Position numbers and translations under genes: made by a program
NCBI GenBank assembly: GCA_037045045.1
Contig: JBAOHL010000003.1
Coordinates: 248,001-312,000 of the forward strand
Direction of reading: 5' to 3'
DNA from: Phosphoribacter sp037045045
GTDB taxonomy: Bacteria > Actinomycetota > Actinomycetes > Actinomycetales > Dermatophilaceae
DNA length: 64,000 nucleotides
In this document: one piece after another, positions 15,684-24,319 of the stretch
How the letters are laid out: each line of letters opens with the position of its first letter
Position numbering within the stretch: position 1 is the first letter of the stretch
The notes under the pieces: model-generated
What the model saw: only the letters and a program-made list of their open reading frames with translations
Told to the model about the DNA's origin: nothing
Databases searched by the model: none

Positions 15684-16823
15684 ATGAACGTGACGCAGCG
15701 GGCGGTTCCGTGCCTGTTCATGCGGGGTGGGACCTCCCGCGGGCCGTTCTTCGACGCCGCCGACCTGCCCGCCGATCTGCCCACCCGCGACGCGGTACTG
15801 CTCGCGGTCATGGGCAGCCCCGACCGCCGCCAGATCGACGGCCTGGGCGGCGCGCACCCGCTGACGAGCAAGGTCGGCATCGTCCGACGCAGCGAGCGTC
15901 CCGGCGTCGACCTGGACTTCCTCTTCGCCCAGCTGCAGCCGGACAAGGACACCGTCGACACCACCCCGAACTGCGGCAACATGCTCGCCGCCGTCGTCCC
16001 GTTCGCCATCGAGACCGGCCTGCTGCCGGCCGACAGCGACACGACGACCGCGCGGGTGCTCACCCTCAACACCGACATGCAGTGCGACATCACGGTCCAG
16101 ACGCCGGCGACCGAGGGCAGCCGCAACGTCGAGTATGCCGGCGCGGCCCGCATCGACGGAGTCCCCGGCTCGTCGGCTCCGATCAGCATCGAGTTCCTCG
16201 ACACCGCCGGTTCGGTCGCTCCCGGCCTGCTCCCCACCGGCCATGTCCGCGACACGGTGACCGTCGAGGGGGTGGGCACGCTCGACGTCACGTGCATCGA
16301 CAACGGGATGCCGCTGGTGATCCTCGCCCCGGGCGACGTCGGACGGACCGGCGACGAATCGGTGGACGACCTCAACGCCGACTCCGAGCTCAAGGCCAAG
16401 CTCGAGGCCCTGCGACTGGCCTGCGGCCACCTCATGGGCCTGGGCGACGTCGGACCGAAGAACTACCCGAAGATGACGCTCGTCGCGCCGCCCCGGGCCG
16501 GCGGGAACGTCAGCACGCGCAGCTTCATCCCGCACGTCTGCCACGACGCCATCGGCGTGCTCGCGGCGGTCACCGTGGCCACCGCGTGCGTCATGGAGGG
16601 GTCCGTCGCGCACGACGTCGCCCTCGTACCCGACGGCGCGGACAAGACCATCTCCGTCGAGCACCCGACCGGCGAGTTCAGTGTCGAACTCGGCGTCGAC
16701 CCCGACGATCCTCAGCGGGTCACCCGCGCCGCCCTGCTGCGCACCGCCCGGCTCATCATGCGCGGCGAGGTGATGGTCCCGGCCGAGGTCTGGCCGCAGG
16801 CCCCCTCGCCAGGGCCGCCCTGA
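15684..16823 (+). CDS. 4-oxalomesaconate tautomerase, PrpF family (GalD/LigU type)
   Basis: 379 residues of the PrpF isomerase family, which resemble diaminopimelate epimerase. Motifs are LFMRGGTSRGPFF (11-23), GGAHPLTSKVGIV and NCGNMLAAVVPF (Cys97). In protocatechuate 4,5-cleavage and gallate pathways these proteins shift the double bond of 4-oxalomesaconate between keto and enol forms, supplying the hydratase encoded next. It is the first gene of the operon, and ligJ follows after 55 bases with its own AAGGAG. PrpF proteins of the methylcitrate cycle look alike, but the neighbours (ligJ, ligK, ligI, ligAB, ligC) settle the role. Confidence 0.88.
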   Translation: MNVTQRAVPCLFMRGGTSRGPFFDAADLPADLPTRDAVLLAVMGSPDRRQIDGLGGAHPLTSKVGIVRRSERPGVDLDFLFAQLQPDKDTVDTTPNCGNMLAAVVPFAIETGLLPADSDTTTARVLTLNTDMQCDITVQTPATEGSRNVEYAGAARIDGVPGSSAPISIEFLDTAGSVAPGLLPTGHVRDTVTVEGVGTLDVTCIDNGMPLVILAPGDVGRTGDESVDDLNADSELKAKLEALRLACGHLMGLGDVGPKNYPKMTLVAPPRAGGNVSTRSFIPHVCHDAIGVLAAVTVATACVMEGSVAHDVALVPDGADKTISVEHPTGEFSVELGVDPDDPQRVTRAALLRTARLIMRGEVMVPAEVWPQAPSPGPP

Positions 16824-16878
16824 CCCACGCCCGCCCGGCCCTCGCAACCCCCATGCGACCCGACCAAGGAGCGCCTCG

Positions 16879-17898
16879 ATGATTATCGACTGCCACGGCC
16901 ACTACACGACCGCTCCGCCGGCCCTGGAGGCCTGGCGCAATGCGCAGATCGCGGCGATCGGCGACCCGGCCGCGGCTCCGAAGGTCGCCGACCTGTTGAT
17001 CAGCGACGACGACATCCGCGAGACCATCGAGGCCAACCAGCTCAGGCTCATGCTCGAGCGCGGCAGCGACGTGACGATCTTCTCTCCCCGGGCCTCGTTC
17101 ATGGCCCACCACATCGGCGACTTCCAGGTCTCCTCGACGTGGGCGGCGATCTGCAACGAGCTGTGCTACCGGGTCAGCCAACTGTTCCCCGGGCGGTTCG
17201 TCCCCGCCGCAATGCTGCCGCAGTCCCCCGGGGTCGACCCGGCGACGTGTCTGCCCGAACTCGTCCGGTGCGTCGAGGAGTACGGCAACGTCGCGATCAA
17301 CCTCAACCCCGATCCGTCCGGGGGGCACTGGACCGCGCCGCCGCTGACCGACCGGTCCTGGTACCCGATCTACGAGAAGATGGTCGAGTACGACATCCCG
17401 GCCATGGTCCACGTGTCGACCTCGTGCAACGACGCCTTCCACACCACCGGCGCCCACTACCTCAACGCCGACACCACCGCGGTGATGCAGCTCATCCAGG
17501 GCGACCTGTTCGCCGACTTCCCCACCCTGCGCCTGGTCATCCCGCACGGCGGCGGCGCGGTCCCCTACCACTGGGGCCGGTTCCGGGGCCTGGCCATGGC
17601 GTTGAAGAAGCCGCCGTTGGAGGAGCACATCCTGCGCAACGTCTTCTTCGACACGTGCGTCTACCACCAGCCGGGGATCGACCTGCTCACCACCGTCGTC
17701 CCGGTCGACAACATCCTCTTCGCCTCCGAGATGATCGGTGCGGTCCGCGACATCGACCCGCGCACCGGCCACTACTTCGACGACACGAAGCGCTACATCG
17801 AGGCCTCGACGATCCTCACCGAGGACCAGAAGGCCCAGGTCTACGAGACCAACACCCGCCGGGTCTACCCCCGCCTGACCACCGCGCTGCCGGCGTAG
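16879..17898 (+). CDS. ligJ: 4-oxalomesaconate hydratase
   Basis: Hydrates 4-oxalomesaconate to 4-carboxy-4-hydroxy-2-oxoadipate in the protocatechuate 4,5-cleavage pathway. It belongs to the amidohydrolase superfamily but catalyses hydration. The 339 residues match LigJ closely: MIIDCHGHYTTAPPALE (metal ligands His6, His8), FSPRASFMAHHIGDF, AAICNELCYRVSQLFP, INLNPDPSGGHW, HVSTSCNDAFHTTGAHY, IPHGGGAVPYHWGRFRGL and LFASEMIGAVRDIDPRTG. Ribosome site AAGGAG lies eight bases upstream of the ATG. About 150 bases with a short CGAACCGAGCCGCC repeat separate it from ligK. Confidence 0.96.
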   Translation: MIIDCHGHYTTAPPALEAWRNAQIAAIGDPAAAPKVADLLISDDDIRETIEANQLRLMLERGSDVTIFSPRASFMAHHIGDFQVSSTWAAICNELCYRVSQLFPGRFVPAAMLPQSPGVDPATCLPELVRCVEEYGNVAINLNPDPSGGHWTAPPLTDRSWYPIYEKMVEYDIPAMVHVSTSCNDAFHTTGAHYLNADTTAVMQLIQGDLFADFPTLRLVIPHGGGAVPYHWGRFRGLAMALKKPPLEEHILRNVFFDTCVYHQPGIDLLTTVVPVDNILFASEMIGAVRDIDPRTGHYFDDTKRYIEASTILTEDQKAQVYETNTRRVYPRLTTALPA

Positions 17899-18047
17899 CC
17901 GCCTCGGCGACCACCCGGCATACCGCCAACGACCGCCCCCCGACGACCCAGCCCAAACGACCGAGCCGCACACGAACCGAGCCGCCCCCGAACCGAGCCG
18001 CCCACGACCGGAGCCACCGGCCCGGTCCGACGAAAGGAAGCCCGACC

Positions 18048-18737
18048 ATGGCCCTCAACGACCTGGGCATCGTCCGGCGCACGATCACCCGCGCCGACCC
18101 GGAGGCCGTCGCCGCCCTGTCGGCCTTCGGCGTCGCGACGATCCACGAGGCCATGGGCCGCGTCGGGCTGATGAAGAGCTGCATGCGCCCGATCTATCCG
18201 ACGGCGAAGATCTGCGCGACCGCGGTCACCGCGTTGTTGCAGCCGGGCGACAACTGGATGCTCCACGTCGCCGCCGAGCAACTCCACGAGGGCGACGTCG
18301 TCGTCGCGGCGTGTACGACCGACTGCGTCGACGGGTTCTTCGGCGAACTGCTCGCCACCTCGTTCCGCGCGCGCGGCGGGGTCGGGCTGGTCATCGACGG
18401 CGGGGTCCGCGACGTCGCCGACCTCACCGAGATGGACTTCCCGGTCTTCAGCAAGGCGGTCAACGCCAAGGGCACGGTCAAGGCCACCCTGGGCTCGGTC
18501 AATATTCCGGTCGTCTGCGCAGGAGCCGTCGTCAACCCGGGCGACGTCGTCGTCGCCGACGTCGACGGGGTCGTCGTGGTCCCGGCCCACCTGGCCGGGC
18601 AGGTCGCCGAGGCGTCGGCGGCCCGCGAGGCCAACGAGGCCGGCAAGCGCGCGCAACTGGCCTCGGGGGTGCTCGGGCTGGACATGTACTCGATGCGCGA
18701 GCCGCTGGCCGCCGCCGGCCTGACCTACCTGGACTGA
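18048..18737 (+). CDS. ligK: 4-carboxy-4-hydroxy-2-oxoadipate aldolase
   Basis: A class II, RraA-like aldolase that splits 4-carboxy-4-hydroxy-2-oxoadipate into pyruvate and oxaloacetate, the last step of protocatechuate 4,5-cleavage; many members also decarboxylate oxaloacetate. The 229 residues include MHxVAAEQ-type and GFFGELLATSFRARG segments and the metal/substrate motif VIDGGVRD (Arg121, Asp122). The ATG at 18048 has GAAAGGAAG about eight bases upstream. A longer in-frame extension through ligJ is a shadow and was ignored. Confidence 0.94.
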   Translation: MALNDLGIVRRTITRADPEAVAALSAFGVATIHEAMGRVGLMKSCMRPIYPTAKICATAVTALLQPGDNWMLHVAAEQLHEGDVVVAACTTDCVDGFFGELLATSFRARGGVGLVIDGGVRDVADLTEMDFPVFSKAVNAKGTVKATLGSVNIPVVCAGAVVNPGDVVVADVDGVVVVPAHLAGQVAEASAAREANEAGKRAQLASGVLGLDMYSMREPLAAAGLTYLD

Positions 18738-18740
18738 CCG

Positions 18741-19667
18741 GTGTCCCCCGGCCCCGACCCGCTGCGTTGGCGCATCGGCCTCGTCGGCTACGGCGAGGTC
18801 GGGCGCATCCTCGCCGAGGACCTGCGCGCCCGGGGAGTGCGGGTCGGCGGCTACGACGTCAAGCTCGACGACGGACGGGGCGAGGGCATCCGGGGGCACG
18901 CGGGCGAGCACGGAGTGACCCTGTATGCCGGGCACGCCGACCTCGCGCGCGACAGCGACCTCGTCGTCTCGGCCGTCACCGCGAGCCAGGCGGTGCCGGT
19001 CGCGACGGCCTGCGCGCCAGGCTTGTCGGCTGGCGCCTTCGTCCTCGACCTCAACTCGGCCTCACCGGGGGCCAAGGCGCAGGCCTTCGACATCCTCGAG
19101 GGCACCGGCGGGCGGTACGTCGAGGGCGCCGTGATGACCTCGGTGCCACCACACCGGATCCGGGTGCCGCTGCTGCTCGGCGGACCGCACGCCCCGGCGC
19201 TGGAGCGCCCGCTGTCGGCGCTGGGATTCGCCGGCCGGGTCTGCGACGAGCGTCTCGGCGTCGCCTCGGCGACGAAGATGTGCCGCAGCGTGCTGGTCAA
19301 GGGCCTGGAGGCCACTCTCGTCGAGTGCCTGACGACGGCCCGGGCCTACGGCGTCGAGGACGCCGTCCTCGCCTCGCTCTTCGAGACCTACCCCGGCCTG
19401 GACTGGGAGACGCAGTCGGCGTACATGTTCCAACGGGTCATCGAGCACGGCCGACGGCGCAGCGAAGAGGCCCGGGAGGTCGCCCAGACCGTCCGCGAAA
19501 TCGGACTCACGCCCTGGGCCGCGGACGGCACCGCGGCCCGGCAGGCCTGGGTCGCGGACCTCGCCGACACGGGCGTCTTCGGCACTCGGGGCAGCGCCGA
19601 GTTCGCCACCTCGACCGACTGGCGCGTCGATGCCGACCGGATCCTGCGCCACATCACGAAGGAGTGA
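18741..19667 (+). CDS. NAD(P)-binding 6-phosphogluconate-dehydrogenase-like oxidoreductase
   Basis: 308 residues starting at a GTG three bases after the ligK stop. Residues 11-30 (RIGLVGYGEVGRILAEDL) are a Rossmann nucleotide-binding motif. The middle has VVSAVTASQAVPVA and FVLDLNSASPGAKAQ, typical of beta-hydroxyacid dehydrogenases, then ATKMCRSVLVKGLEA with the expected catalytic Lys. The C-terminal part fits the helical DUF1932-type domain. Related genes occur in aromatic-degradation clusters, but no step of the classical pathway needs one here. It may act on a side product or another tautomer. The next gene follows after one base. Confidence 0.8.
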   Translation: MSPGPDPLRWRIGLVGYGEVGRILAEDLRARGVRVGGYDVKLDDGRGEGIRGHAGEHGVTLYAGHADLARDSDLVVSAVTASQAVPVATACAPGLSAGAFVLDLNSASPGAKAQAFDILEGTGGRYVEGAVMTSVPPHRIRVPLLLGGPHAPALERPLSALGFAGRVCDERLGVASATKMCRSVLVKGLEATLVECLTTARAYGVEDAVLASLFETYPGLDWETQSAYMFQRVIEHGRRRSEEAREVAQTVREIGLTPWAADGTAARQAWVADLADTGVFGTRGSAEFATSTDWRVDADRILRHITKE

Positions 19668-19668
19668 C

Positions 19669-20583
19669 ATGGAGTTCGAGAAGACCCCGGGATGGCTGGA
19701 TTGGTATGCCGGTCCGTCGACGCCGACGTTCCGCGTGCCGCAGGGCTCGGTCGACGCGCACTGTCACGTCTTCGGCCCGGGCGCGCAGTTCCCGTTCGCC
19801 CCTGAGCGCAAGTACACGCCGTGCGACGCCTCGAAGGACCAACTGTTCGCGCTGCGCGACCACCTCGGCTTCGCCCGCAACGTCATCGTCCAGGCGACCT
19901 GTCACGGCGCCGACAACCGGGCCATGGTCGACGCGGTGCGCGCCGCGGACGGCAAGGCCCGCGGCATCGCGACGGTCCGCCGCGACATCACCGACGCCCA
20001 ACTGGCCGACCTCGACGAGGCCGGCGTCCGCGGGGTGCGGTTCAACTTCGTCAAGCGGCTCGTCGACTTCACCCCCAAGGACGAACTGCTCGAGATCGCC
20101 GGGCGGATCGCCCCGCTGGGCTGGCACGTCGTCATCTACTTCGAGGCCGTCGACCTGCCGGAACTGTGGGACTTCTTCACCGCCCTGCCAACGACCGTCG
20201 TCGTCGACCACATGGGTCGGCCGAACGTCGCCGCGCCCGTCGACGGGCCGGAGTTCGAACTGTTCGTCCGATTCATGTCGGAGAACCCCAACGTCTGGTC
20301 GAAGGTGTCCTGCCCGGAACGGCTCTCATTGAGTGGGCCACCGGCCCTGGACGGCGAGCAGGCGTCATACCGTGACGTGGTGCCCTTCGCCCGGCGCATC
20401 GTCGAGTCCTTCCCCGACCGCGTCCTGTGGGGCACCGACTGGCCGCACCCCAACCTCAAGGACCACATGCCCGACGACGGACTGCTCGTGGACTTCATCC
20501 CCCACGTCGCCGTCACCGCGGACCTGCAGCGGCGGCTGCTCGTCGACAACCCGATGCGCCTGTACTGGCCGGAAGAGAGCTAA
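19669..20583 (+). CDS. ligI: 2-pyrone-4,6-dicarboxylate hydrolase
   Basis: Opens the lactone 2-pyrone-4,6-dicarboxylate to 4-oxalomesaconate in the protocatechuate 4,5-cleavage pathway. An amidohydrolase of 304 residues with DAHCHVFGP (His31, His33), QATCHGADN, FNFVKRLVDF, YFEAVDLPEL, VVDHMGRPNV and WGTDWPHPN, whose Asp256 fits the general base of LigI. The enzyme is metal-independent in characterised members. Start ATG at 19669 with GAAGGAGT upstream. The operon continues 11 bases later. Confidence 0.94.
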   Translation: MEFEKTPGWLDWYAGPSTPTFRVPQGSVDAHCHVFGPGAQFPFAPERKYTPCDASKDQLFALRDHLGFARNVIVQATCHGADNRAMVDAVRAADGKARGIATVRRDITDAQLADLDEAGVRGVRFNFVKRLVDFTPKDELLEIAGRIAPLGWHVVIYFEAVDLPELWDFFTALPTTVVVDHMGRPNVAAPVDGPEFELFVRFMSENPNVWSKVSCPERLSLSGPPALDGEQASYRDVVPFARRIVESFPDRVLWGTDWPHPNLKDHMPDDGLLVDFIPHVAVTADLQRRLLVDNPMRLYWPEES

Positions 20584-20594
20584 GGAGACACGTC

Positions 20595-21866
20595 ATGGCT
20601 TTGGACAAGCCCTACGCCAACATCCCGGGGACGAGGATCTTCGACGCCGAACGGTCCCGTCAGGGCTACCAACTCAACATGTTCTGCATGTCGTTGATGA
20701 AGGCCGACAACCGGGAGCGCTTCCTCGCCGACCAGCGGGCCTACCTCGACGAATGGCCACTGTCGGAGGACCAGAAGCAGGCGGTCATGACCCTGGACCT
20801 CAACCGCTGCATGGACCTCGGCGGGAACATCTACTTCCTCGCCAAGGTCGGCGCCACCCACGGCCTGTCCTTCCAGCAGATGGCCGGGTCGATGACCGGC
20901 CTCACCGAGCAGGAATACCGCGACATGATGATCGCCGGTGGCCGCTCGCCGGTCGGCGTGCGGCTGCGTGACGTCAAGGACGCTCCCCCGCCCGCGCCGC
21001 CGTCGCCCACCCACGCCCGGATCGCCGCGAGCGTCTACTCCTCGCACGTGCCCGCGGTCGGTGCCGCGATCGACCACGGCAAGACCGAAGAGCCTTACTG
21101 GAAGCCGATGTTCGCCGGCTACGACTTCTCCAAGCAGTGGATGAAGGAGAACACCCCCGACGTCATCTTCCTCGTCTACAACGACCACGCGACGGCGTTC
21201 GACCTTTCGCTCATCCCGACGTTCACCATCGGGACGGCCGCCGAGTTCAAGCCCGCGGACGAGGGCTACGGGCCCCGCCCGGTCCCCGTCGTCAAGGGCG
21301 ACCCCGTCTTCGCTTCGCACATCGCCCAGTCGGTGATCCAGGAGGACTTCGACCTGACGATCTGCAACGACATGCAGGTCGACCACGGGCTCACCGTGCC
21401 GATGTCGTTGATGTTCGGCGAGCCGGACGAGTGGCCGTGCAAGGTCATCCCCTTCGCCGTCAACGTCGTGCAGTACCCGGTGCCCTCCGGGCGGCGCTGC
21501 TTCCAGCTCGGCCAGGCGATCCGCCGGGCCGTGGAGTCCTACGACGAGCCGCTCAACGTCCAGATCTGGGGCACCGGCGGCATGAGCCACCAGCTGCAGG
21601 GCCCCCGCGCCGGGCTGGTCAACCGTGAGTGGGACAACGCCTGGCTCGACCAGCTCATCGCCGACCCCGCGGCCACCGCCCAGGTGCCGCACATCGAGTA
21701 CGTCGACGAGGCCGGGTCCGAGGGCATCGAGCTGGTCATGTGGCTCATCGGCCGCGGGGCAATGGCCGACGTCGCCGGCGGACCGCCGCCCAAGGTTGCC
21801 CACCGCTTCTACCACGTCCCCGCCTCCAACACCGGCGTCGGCCACCTCATCCTGGAGAACCAGTGA
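20595..21866 (+). CDS. ligAB: Protocatechuate 4,5-dioxygenase, fused alpha and beta subunits
   Basis: Extradiol Fe(II) dioxygenase that opens protocatechuate (or gallate) between C4 and C5. Residues 1-125 are the LigA-type helical alpha subunit. A Pro/Ala-rich linker (about 128-140, DAPPPAPPSPTH) joins it to the LigB-type catalytic subunit. His151 (SSHVPAVG), His198 (YNDHATAFD) and His332 (GGMSHQLQG) sit at spacings matching LigB His12, His61 and His195. In Sphingobium the subunits are separate genes; fused forms are known from Arthrobacter phthalate degraders. Start ATG at 20595 behind TAAGGAG; the stop overlaps ligC (GTGA). Confidence 0.95.
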   Translation: MALDKPYANIPGTRIFDAERSRQGYQLNMFCMSLMKADNRERFLADQRAYLDEWPLSEDQKQAVMTLDLNRCMDLGGNIYFLAKVGATHGLSFQQMAGSMTGLTEQEYRDMMIAGGRSPVGVRLRDVKDAPPPAPPSPTHARIAASVYSSHVPAVGAAIDHGKTEEPYWKPMFAGYDFSKQWMKENTPDVIFLVYNDHATAFDLSLIPTFTIGTAAEFKPADEGYGPRPVPVVKGDPVFASHIAQSVIQEDFDLTICNDMQVDHGLTVPMSLMFGEPDEWPCKVIPFAVNVVQYPVPSGRRCFQLGQAIRRAVESYDEPLNVQIWGTGGMSHQLQGPRAGLVNREWDNAWLDQLIADPAATAQVPHIEYVDEAGSEGIELVMWLIGRGAMADVAGGPPPKVAHRFYHVPASNTGVGHLILENQ

Positions 21867-22825
21867 CCACCAAGCCCCTGCGGATCGCCCTGGCCGGTGC
21901 CGGCGCGTTCGGGATCAAGCACCTCGACGGCCTGAAGAACATCGACGGCGTCACCGTGACCTCACTCATCGGCCGACGTCTCGACGCGACCCAGGAGATC
22001 GCCGACCAGTACGGCATCGGCCACGTGACGACCGAGCTCGACGACACCCTCGCCCGGGACGACGTCGACGCGGTGATCCTGTGCACGCCGACCCAGATGC
22101 ACGCCGACCAGGGCGCGGCCTGCCTCAAGGCCGGCAAGCACGTCCAGGTCGAGATCCCCCTGGCCGACAGCCTCGCCGGCGCCCAGGAGATCGACCGCCT
22201 CCAGCGCGAGACCGGCCTGGTCGCCATGGCCGGGCACACCCGTCGGTTCAACCCGAGCCACCAGTGGGTGCACAACAGGGTCACCGCCGGAGAGCTGGCC
22301 ATCTCGCAGATGGACGTCCAGACCTACTTCTTCCGTCGGACGAACACCAACGCGTTGGGCCAGGCCCGGTCCTGGACCGACCACCTGCTGTGGCACCACG
22401 CCGCCCACACCGTCGACCTGTTCGCCTACCAGGCCGGCCCGATCGTCGCGGCGCACGCGGTGCAGGGGCCGTTCCACCCCGACCTCGGCATCGCCATGGA
22501 CATGAGCATCCAGCTCAAGTCGGTATCGGGGGCGATCTGCACGCTGTCGCTGTCGTTCAACAACGACGGGCCGTTGGGCACCTTCTTCCGGTACATCGGC
22601 GACACGGGCACCTACATCGCCCGCTACGACGACCTCGTGACGGGCAAGGAGGAACCCATCGACGTCAGCACCGTCGCCGTGTCGATGAACGGCATCGAAC
22701 TGCAGGATCGTGAGTTCGTCGCGGCGATCCGCGAGGGCCGCGAGCCGAATTCGAGCGTCGCCCAGGTGCTGCCCTGCTACGAGACCCTGGACAAGCTCGA
22801 TCGCCAACTCAAGGCCGACGGCTGA
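21863..22825 (+). CDS. ligC: 4-carboxy-2-hydroxymuconate-6-semialdehyde dehydrogenase
   Basis: Oxidises the hemiacetal of the ring-opening product to 2-pyrone-4,6-dicarboxylate with NAD(P). It is a Gfo/Idh/MocA-family protein of 320 residues with Rossmann motif RIALAGAGAFGIKHLDGLK, TPTQMHADQGAACLKAGKHV and QVEIPLADS in place of the usual EKP, then GHTRRFNPSHQWVH and HTVDLFAYQ. The GTG at 21863 overlaps the dioxygenase stop by four bases, so product ratios should be coupled. The match to LigC is clear from sequence and order. Confidence 0.94.
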   Translation: MTTKPLRIALAGAGAFGIKHLDGLKNIDGVTVTSLIGRRLDATQEIADQYGIGHVTTELDDTLARDDVDAVILCTPTQMHADQGAACLKAGKHVQVEIPLADSLAGAQEIDRLQRETGLVAMAGHTRRFNPSHQWVHNRVTAGELAISQMDVQTYFFRRTNTNALGQARSWTDHLLWHHAAHTVDLFAYQAGPIVAAHAVQGPFHPDLGIAMDMSIQLKSVSGAICTLSLSFNNDGPLGTFFRYIGDTGTYIARYDDLVTGKEEPIDVSTVAVSMNGIELQDREFVAAIREGREPNSSVAQVLPCYETLDKLDRQLKADG

Positions 22826-22827
22826 CG

Positions 22828-23832
22828 GTGCGCACGAGACGCCTGGGCCCCTTCGAGGTCGGGAGCATCGGCCTGGGCTGCATGAGCCTGAGCCATGCCT
22901 ACGGCATCCCGCCCTCGCCCGAGGATGCCGCGGCGGTGTTGCGTCGCGCCGTGGAACTCGGAGTCACCCACGTCGACACGGCGGCCCTGTACGGCTTCGG
23001 GGCCAACGAGCGGCTCGTCGGGCAGGTGCTGTCCGCCGAGCGCGACCGGTTCGTCCTGGCGAGCAAGTGCGGCATGCTCGGCGTCGACGGCAAGCGGGTC
23101 ATCGACGGTCGCCCCGAGGTGCTCATCCGCACCTGCGACGAGGCGCTGGCCCGGCTGCGGACCGACGTCATCGACGTCTACTACCTGCACCGGTGGGACA
23201 AGACGGTGCCCGTCGAGGAGAGCATCGGGGCCCTCGGCGAGCTCGTCGCGCAGGGCAAGATCCGCGCGATCGGGATCTCGGAGGTCTCCGCCGACACCCT
23301 GCGCCGGGCGCACGCCACCCACCCGATCGCCGCGCTGCAGAACGAGTATTCGCTGTGGTCGCGCAACCCCGAGCTCGGCACGCTCGAGGCCTGCCGGGAG
23401 CTCGGCATCGCGCTGGTGGCGTTCAGTCCGCTCGGCCGGGGCTTCCTCACCGGCCGGCTCACCGACGTGAGCGCTCTGCCGGCGAACGACATCCGCCGGT
23501 TCATGCCGCGGTTCGAGCCGTCGACGTATGCCGCGAACCTCGCGGTCCTGGGGCCGTTCCAGGCGTTGGCGCAGGAGGCCGGCGTGCTGCCCGGACAACT
23601 CGCCCTGGCCTGGCTCCTGGCGCAGGACGAGGGCATCCTGCCGATCCCCGGGACGACGAACCTCGCCCACCTGGCCGAGAACGTCGCCGCCGCCGACCTC
23701 GACGTCGACCCGGGCGTGCTCGCCCGCGCCGGCGAGATCGTCAACCAGGCGACGGTGATCGGCGAGCGCTACAACGCGGCGACGCAACGCGAGATCGACA
23801 CCGAGCAGTTCCCTGCGCCGGCCCACGCCTAG
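22828..23832 (+). CDS. Aldo/keto reductase
   Basis: 334 residues of the AKR superfamily with a complete catalytic tetrad: Asp50, Tyr55 (THVDTAALYGFG), Lys80 (LASKCGM) and His121 (YYLHRWD). The nucleotide-binding end is LPIPGTTNLAHLAENV. It starts at a GTG two bases after ligC, so it is the last gene of the lig transcript. The classical 4,5-cleavage pathway has no AKR step. It may reduce an aromatic aldehyde upstream (vanillin-like) or a ring-fission aldehyde. This role is inference. Confidence 0.88.
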   Translation: MRTRRLGPFEVGSIGLGCMSLSHAYGIPPSPEDAAAVLRRAVELGVTHVDTAALYGFGANERLVGQVLSAERDRFVLASKCGMLGVDGKRVIDGRPEVLIRTCDEALARLRTDVIDVYYLHRWDKTVPVEESIGALGELVAQGKIRAIGISEVSADTLRRAHATHPIAALQNEYSLWSRNPELGTLEACRELGIALVAFSPLGRGFLTGRLTDVSALPANDIRRFMPRFEPSTYAANLAVLGPFQALAQEAGVLPGQLALAWLLAQDEGILPIPGTTNLAHLAENVAAADLDVDPGVLARAGEIVNQATVIGERYNAATQREIDTEQFPAPAHA

Positions 23833-23869
23833 ACTCGGGGCCAGCCCGAGACGCGAAGGAGCCAGTGCC

Positions 23870-24319
23870 GTGGCCGAGCCGGACATTCCGCCGAATCCCG
23901 CGGCCCGAGAGCTGGCCCAGCGCTTCGCCGGCGAGCGCGGCCCGTTGCTGCCCGTCCTGCACGCGGTCCAGGAACGCCTCGGCTGCGTCGACCGCTCGGC
24001 CGTCCTCGAAATCGCCGACGTGCTCAACCTCTCCGTCGCCGAGGTCCACGGAGTGGTGAGCTTCTACCACGACCTGCGCGCCGCCCCGGCCCCCGAGCAC
24101 GCCGTCACGGTATGCCGCGCCGAGGCGTGCCAGGCCGTGGGCGGACAGGCCCTCTACGACGAGGCGGTCCGCCACTTCGAAGGCCGCCCCGACGTCGAGG
24201 TGGCCGAGGTGTTCTGCCTCGGCAACTGCGCGCTCGGCCCGTCGGGCACCGTCGACGGCACCCTGCACGGACGGCTCGACGCCGACCGGCTCACTGCCCT
24301 CACGCAGGCCTGGCGATGA
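23870..24319 (+). CDS. fdsG: NAD-dependent formate dehydrogenase gamma subunit (NuoE-like)
   Basis: 149-residue thioredoxin-fold [2Fe-2S] protein. The cluster ligands are Cys82 and Cys87 (VCRAEACQAV) and Cys116 and Cys120 (FCLGNCALGP), the CysX4Cys...CysX3Cys spacing of NuoE. It passes electrons within the soluble FdsGBA complex. Start GTG at 23870 behind GAAGGAG, 37 bases after the aldo/keto reductase; the stop overlaps fdsB (ATGA). A NuoE of complex I is excluded by the fdsB-fdsA-fdsD neighbours. Confidence 0.93.
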   Translation: MAEPDIPPNPAARELAQRFAGERGPLLPVLHAVQERLGCVDRSAVLEIADVLNLSVAEVHGVVSFYHDLRAAPAPEHAVTVCRAEACQAVGGQALYDEAVRHFEGRPDVEVAEVFCLGNCALGPSGTVDGTLHGRLDADRLTALTQAWR

